Source: Mnemiopsis leidyi
Taxonomy: Eukaryota > Ctenophora > Tentaculata > Lobata > Bolinopsidae
DNA length: 36,077 nt
Assembly (NCBI GenBank): GCA_000226015.1
Contig: JH154699.1
Location: 149,400-185,476 of the forward strand
Direction: 5' to 3'
The notes below the pieces were generated by a model that saw only the letters and a program-made list of their open reading frames with translations, ran no database searches and was not told the origin of the DNA. Positions within the stretch are counted from its first letter, which is position 1, and the number at the start of each line of letters is the position of its first letter. The position numbers and the translations under genes are program-made. This document shows, piece by piece, positions 31,958 to 36,077 of the stretch.

Positions 31958-32238
31958 CAGTGGCGTAACGTAGTAGGTCTAGCCAATATGGAGCCCCTCA
32001 GTGATGAAAATGCGCCCCTAATTGGCGCCCCTGGTGTGAGGGCTTACTGGGAGCAATTTGTGAAAAAATGGCCGAAAAGTCTAAATAAATAGTGAAGTTA
32101 CTAAACCAAACACACGATTTTGCTAGTCGCGCAGTTAATATTGCAAAATTGTCCCGTATTTTTATGTTGATTTGGCGCCCCCTGATGACGGCGCCCCCCC
32201 GGTGTAGCCGGGTTGGCCCGGGCATCGTTACGCTGCTG
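31958..32238. mobile_element. hAT-type MITE nested in the pogo-type element
   Basis: The ends CAGTGGCGTAACG and (reverse complement) CAGCAGCGTAACG are inverted repeats. The flanking 8-mers TTCACCTC (31950-31957) and TTTACCTC (32239-32246) differ at one base, as expected for an aged 8-bp hAT duplication. The 281-bp interior has paired GGCGCCCC motifs and no coding capacity. Confidence 0.8.
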
Positions 32239-32570
32239 TTTACCTCGTCTACTTTTCTTAACGTTTTAATTTTCAATTTTGGCGTTTTTATCTCATTTTA
32301 TTTTAGGATTAGATTTTATTTTTGGTTGTTAAATTTACGTATAAATATTTGTTTCTAGTCTGACATTACAATTGTAATAAGACAATTTAGTTTGTAATCC
32401 TTGTAATCCTTGTAATCCTATGCTGATGGCGCAACATGTAGATCAATTCAGATTGAGAGTGGGACAAGGGCATGGGATATGAGCTTTTAATAGCAGGCAC
32501 CGGCACACATGAAATTGTGGTATTGGTATCTCTTCTCAATGTGACACCATAATAGAGCCTTGACATGCAA

Positions 32571-32623
32571 GCTGACATCTCATTCACATGCGTGTAGTAC
32601 ACGCATGTGAATGAGATGTCAGC
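32571..32623. repeat. Perfect 26-bp inverted repeat with 1-nt spacer
   Basis: The left arm at 32571-32596 begins GCTGACATCTCATTCACATG. The right arm at 32598-32623 is its exact reverse complement, with one G between. It lies inside the pogo-type element. No mismatch in 26 pairs suggests a recent origin or repair by template switching. Confidence 0.95.
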
Positions 32624-33094
32624 CGTGTACTGATATATGTAACGTAGCCACGTCATACATACACAATAAAGCAATTGAGCTTGAGATAACTGATCGAAGA
32701 TGTAACTCAGAACGTTGGATCCATTCTGATGGTTTTAAATCCCTCAAGGAGTACTTTTATCAAGAAATTCGATCAGTATAACGTTTACATATAGCTATCA
32801 ATAACATAAATTACTATTTTTGGCCAAAATTAGGCCATAATTTGGTCAAATTCTATTTATCGGGCCCCGACTATTTACCGGCCCTCAACCCTTTCCCCAA
32901 GGGGCCCAGTAAATCGAGGGTTTACTGTATTTAGAAAATAAGATTAGACACAATATTTTCCTTAAAGATAACCAAATTGTGGCTAGAAGAAGAAATCAAT
33001 TAACATTTACTTAAGTATCTTGTGTAGAAGGAATGAGGTTATGATGAAATAAAAGTGTAAAAGTGGTGTAAGGTACCAAAATTAAAACAAAAAT

Positions 33095-33800
33095 TTGTCA
33101 CAAGAAAAAGACTCCTTCAAATACCTACACTTTGGGAGCAACCATCCATGGCACCAAAGAGGAGAATCCGTACTCCCTCGCACAACGTATCAGAGGTATA
33201 GTTGCAAGGAAAACAGACAGAATACACAGCTCCCTTCAACTACGGAAAAGACTTACAATCAAAAAATCCCCCTCACAGCTCATAGAACGAAACTCGACTA
33301 TTTGAAGGAAACCAAACTTGTCCATGATAAAAGACAACCACCAAACCTAAAACTCCTTCTCACGAGACCAATACCTTCGAAAAACCAAAGAAAGGTGTTT
33401 ACATAAGAAACACATCACGCTGTGGCCTCTGCATACATGGCCACAAAAACCTAATCGAAGGTTGCCTTGCGTTGCCTTGCACGGGGGGCTGCCGCTTCGG
33501 GGCAGCAGGTCAGGCAACGTCTGACAACTCCATCCATCAAGCTCAAGAACGGTAATGTAATCACAGCCAACAAACTCATCAAACTTAGAATACTGTTTGA
33601 TTTGCCACCCATGCATCGAATTCTACATAGGAGAGTGCAAAACATTAAGAGCGAGAATGAACTTACATCCTACTCCCCACTGAAAAACCACAGGTAAAAA
33701 GGAAGAGCCGCACTTTGAAACTCGGACGAAAGCCAAGAAATTGCACGTAAGGGATAACTACAGTTGCCCTGATGACAGCATAGTAAGGCAATAATATATC
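33095..33800 (+). pseudogene. Relic of a GIY-YIG-bearing (Penelope-like) retroelement
   Basis: Pieces in different frames line up with the C-terminal part of Penelope-type proteins. First comes RQPPNLKLLLTR (about 33327-33365, matching the linker before the endonuclease). Then comes a zinc-ribbon-like RCGLCIHGHKNLIEG (about 33414-33465). Last comes NLEYCLICHPCIEFYIGEC followed by a TLRARMNLH segment (about 33578-33662), the GIY-YIG nuclease core, here FYIGE. Stops and frameshifts separate them, so the copy is dead. A GC-rich segment of about 50 bp interrupts the frame at about 33470-33520. Confidence 0.6.
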
Positions 33801-34179
33801 GATGAATTTCCAATAAATCCATTGTCCTTCACTCAAGTAAAGCAAAGAACGAAGAAGAGACTGACATAAACTCTGATGTGTGATAAAGCATCTTTGATTT
33901 GGTTTGGCATATAATTTTTAAACCTTTATAGAGCTCTTTATTATTTATCTCTATATGGGAAAACTGCTGTATCATAACTGATTAACAGCCAGACAATTGA
34001 AAAGAAACTTTGGATAAACATTTTCTCGCGGAAAGAGTGTTGATCATTTAGAATATGCTCCTAAATGAAGCATGATGTTTAATGTTCAATTCAGTTATTG
34101 ACTTCAAAATTGATTTAGAACAGTTTAAAAAGACAAATATGTTTTATCATCTTTTTGCTTTAACCTGAAGTTGTCAAGC

Positions 34180-35430
34180 GCAAGCGGCCTGCTGCGGCAC
34201 AGCGAGAGCCCTGCACGGCGCTGCAACGTGTAGTCTCACGTTTGTCGCGGTGCAGTGACGCACGCAGCTAGTAGTAGACGGATATAATCTCGTCAATCTC
34301 AGGTTCATTTGATCTGACGAGATGATATCTGTCTACTGTTTTAACAAAACTTTTAGTTTTGAGCTACGAGAGTCGGGTATGGTGTATCACCGCGACAAAC
34401 AGTTACCTAACCAGCTACTTCCGCACGCTACGCGCGTGGCTGCTTCGCCACTTTGTCCGTTGTCTGACAGGAGGGTGCGCGCTGCCGTACAACTTTGTCC
34501 GACCCTCCTCAGCTCCTAGATAATTAAATGACGGGAGTGTACGCGCTGCCTGTACATGGACTTCCGATGCGATACCACCAGAGGAGTTCTAAAAAAGTTC
34601 ATCACCTAACCAGCATGGCTTACGCCGCGCGCGCGGTGGCTGCTACACCTAGCTAGAAGCTTAATTTCCTGCCACCGTTAGTGGCGCGCGCAAAAGGGAT
34701 CTGGTTAGAACAACTAAAAAAGGAAGTTTGTTTTCCCCTTGTTTGATTCTTTGCTAGACGCGACGTTGCCTAGCCCTGCTGCTGCGAAGTGGCAGCCTCC
34801 GGTACTCGCGAAGCGCGCGTCGTCGTGTCCGCGCGCAATTTTTTGAAATTAAAAAATTCAAACAGGGTCACAATGTAAGAAAAGTGATTCTTTGGAGATA
34901 CTTGATCTTGTTTACTTCTTCGTTGCATCTTCACGTGCTCAACAATGGTTCCGTTTTCTCAATAGAGTGATTATTTTGCTGCATTACCCTCACATCGATC
35001 GAATGTCTTGTCTCATGCAGAAGAAATCTTTGCAAGATATTTTTAATTGTGTAATCTTCCTGAGTAGGCTTCTTTGGGAACATCGTCATTGGCGACAGTT
35101 TGTAGTTGGGGCTCCTTGACAACGTCCTAGCAACAACATCAAGAGATTGGAGTAAGTATCACTCAGATAGTTTAAATGTCTTAGATGCGTGTAGCCTCCT
35201 ATTGTCTCACGTTCGCGGCAGCAGGGCTATGCAACGTGTAGCAAGCCTCCTAGCTTACAGGCATGATCAATGGAGTAAGGTTTTACACAGGCTGACACCT
35301 TCAAGAGAGATGTTGTATTTCTATTGTACAGCAGCGCGCACCCTCCCGTCATTTTATTCTCCGTCATTTTATTCTCCTCTATTCGCTTCGAATGAGGGTC
35401 GGACAAAGTCAGACAATATTTCTAGTCCGA
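34180..35430. repeat. GC-rich dispersed repeat block, right copies
   Basis: The block shares three elements with the block at 860-1960. A segment at 35328-35416 matches 1546-1626, with an internal duplication of CCGTCATTTTATTCT. An inverted, rearranged version lies at about 34459-34550. The hairpin motif recurs at 34763-34796 and in reverse at 35209-35236. The GACGGATAT..ATCTCGTCA motif recurs as a fold-back pair at 34274-34295 and 34315-34336 (20 of 22 positions pair). Several element ends therefore seem to be inserted next to one another. No gene is seen. Confidence 0.6.
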
Positions 35431-35720
35431 GCCTATCTTGAGATTGTTGCTCAGAATTCAGATAACACAAACCCACAACTCTGGTGTAATTGAGCTAGAG
35501 TAATCAACTTTGCTTCAAAGTGACTGTCTTTCAAAGTGATTGTTTACTCCCCAAACTGATTGCTCCCCAGGGGCACTTTTCAGCCCCACCTATGACCTAT
35601 TGTTTAAGTTTATCAGAAAACTAGTTTTCACCGTTTTTGATGCCCTTGAATAATAATTTTAACTATTAACAGCCGAGCTGAATTAAACCAATTATGGTGA
35701 CATGCACGTGATTTAAGTAG

Positions 35721-36077
35721 CCAGTTAAAGGTGACATCAGGAAGAAGCTGACAGTTCTTTGCCTTTTCATCGACTTTGAAAAGGCATTTGACTCGGTATG
35801 GAAAAAAGGTCTGGTGATTAAGCTATGGAAGGCAGGGGTGCATGGCTGTTATTTAAAAACAATTGACAGCTTTCTATTCGGCCGCACTGTGTGTTTGCTA
35901 ATCAATGGATTTCTCGGACCCAAACGATTCTGTCAAGAATACGGTTTACCACAAGGTTCTGTACTCTCCCCTATTCTATTCAAATTCTTTATTCTTGACT
36001 TAGAAGCTACATGTGAGGAACATCAACAGATTACTGTGTTTAAGTTTGCTGATGATGGAACTGTAAAGTGGTGGGAA
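35721..36077 (+). mobile_element. LINE reverse transcriptase fragment, 5'-truncated, runs off the window
   Basis: An open frame of 119 codons after an in-frame stop at 35718. It shows reverse transcriptase motifs in order: FIDFEKAFDSVW (motif A with catalytic Asp), then YGLPQGSVLSPILF (motif B), then FKFADDGT (motif C, FADD in place of the common YADD). The N-terminal endonuclease and the first RT blocks are missing, as is usual for LINE copies that were truncated on insertion. The frame is intact to the edge. It may belong to the same family as the PHD-finger ORF at the left edge, but that one is on the other strand. Confidence 0.9.

Larger units (their letters stand above)
31139..32927. mobile_element. 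Pogo/Tigger-type DNA transposon, degenerate
   Basis: The ends CAGTAAACCCTTGATTTGCC and (right, reverse complement) CAGTAAACCCTCGATTTACT are inverted repeats. TA flanks both ends (31137-31138 and 32928-32929). The start and the internal CCGGGC-type repeats resemble the MITE at 24917. The interior (1.79 kb) contains two minus-strand frames, a nested hAT-type MITE, a triple TTGTAATCC repeat near 32391-32418 and a perfect long hairpin. No DDE transposase is recognisable. Confidence 0.7.

Noticed and set aside
33347-33645. Minus-strand frames over the GIY-YIG relic
   Set aside because: The plus strand carries the recognisable retroelement motifs; the minus-strand frames have none.

Overview
The window comes from an animal nuclear genome. 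Its genes have short exons and GT-AG introns, and their products are metazoan families: a PR-domain zinc-finger protein, a Golgi carbohydrate sulfotransferase, LSM12, LSM1, POLR1E and DDB1. Transposable elements fill much of the space between genes. The DNA is AT-rich, with GC-rich repeat blocks near both ends. By eye the DDB1 protein matches human DDB1 at roughly half of positions in its N-terminal part, so the lineage evolves fast. Every start codon except that of the partial LINE ORF sits 3 to 26 nt after a splice-acceptor-like YAG. This fits a lineage with spliced-leader trans-splicing, such as ctenophores, hydrozoans, tunicates or flatworms. I lean weakly toward a ctenophore, and no sequence feature settles it.

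Layout. Positions 1-641 hold the 5' part of a LINE ORF1 with a PHD finger (minus strand). Positions 680-2475 hold an inverted repeat, a GC-rich repeat block and a tRNA-Val-derived SINE. Positions 2475-5230 hold no gene I can support. On the plus strand come a small two-membrane-segment protein (5240-6019, TMEM186/TMEM70-like) and then a 20-exon PR-domain gene (6423-15067), for which I could join every exon in phase to 1197 codons. All host genes from 15.6 to 29.8 kb are on the minus strand. In transcription order they are DDB1 (29761-26321, no intron), POLR1E (24721-22745, 6 exons), LSM1 (22482-21910, no intron), LSM12 (21291-19194, 4 exons) and a carbohydrate sulfotransferase (17049-15625, 4 exons). 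From 31 kb to the end the window is transposon-rich: a pogo/Tigger-type element carrying a nested hAT-type MITE, a GIY-YIG retroelement relic, more of the GC-rich repeat family, and a 5'-truncated LINE reverse transcriptase running off the right edge.

How the genes relate. POLR1E (RNA polymerase I), LSM1 (mRNA decapping) and LSM12 (RNA-binding adaptor) lie close together in one orientation. The 262-nt gap between the first two has no canonical poly(A) hexamer, so they may be co-transcribed. DDB1 lies 1.6 kb upstream of them and has its own poly(A) signal.

The most unusual structure is inside the PR-domain gene. The intron that splits the PR domain carries about 19 tandem copies of the 3' splice site and first bases of the following exon. 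The copy nearest the exon is open and in frame, so it could add 14 residues to the PR domain. A second exon edge in the same gene (exon 8 donor) is also duplicated, with the duplicate donor mutated.
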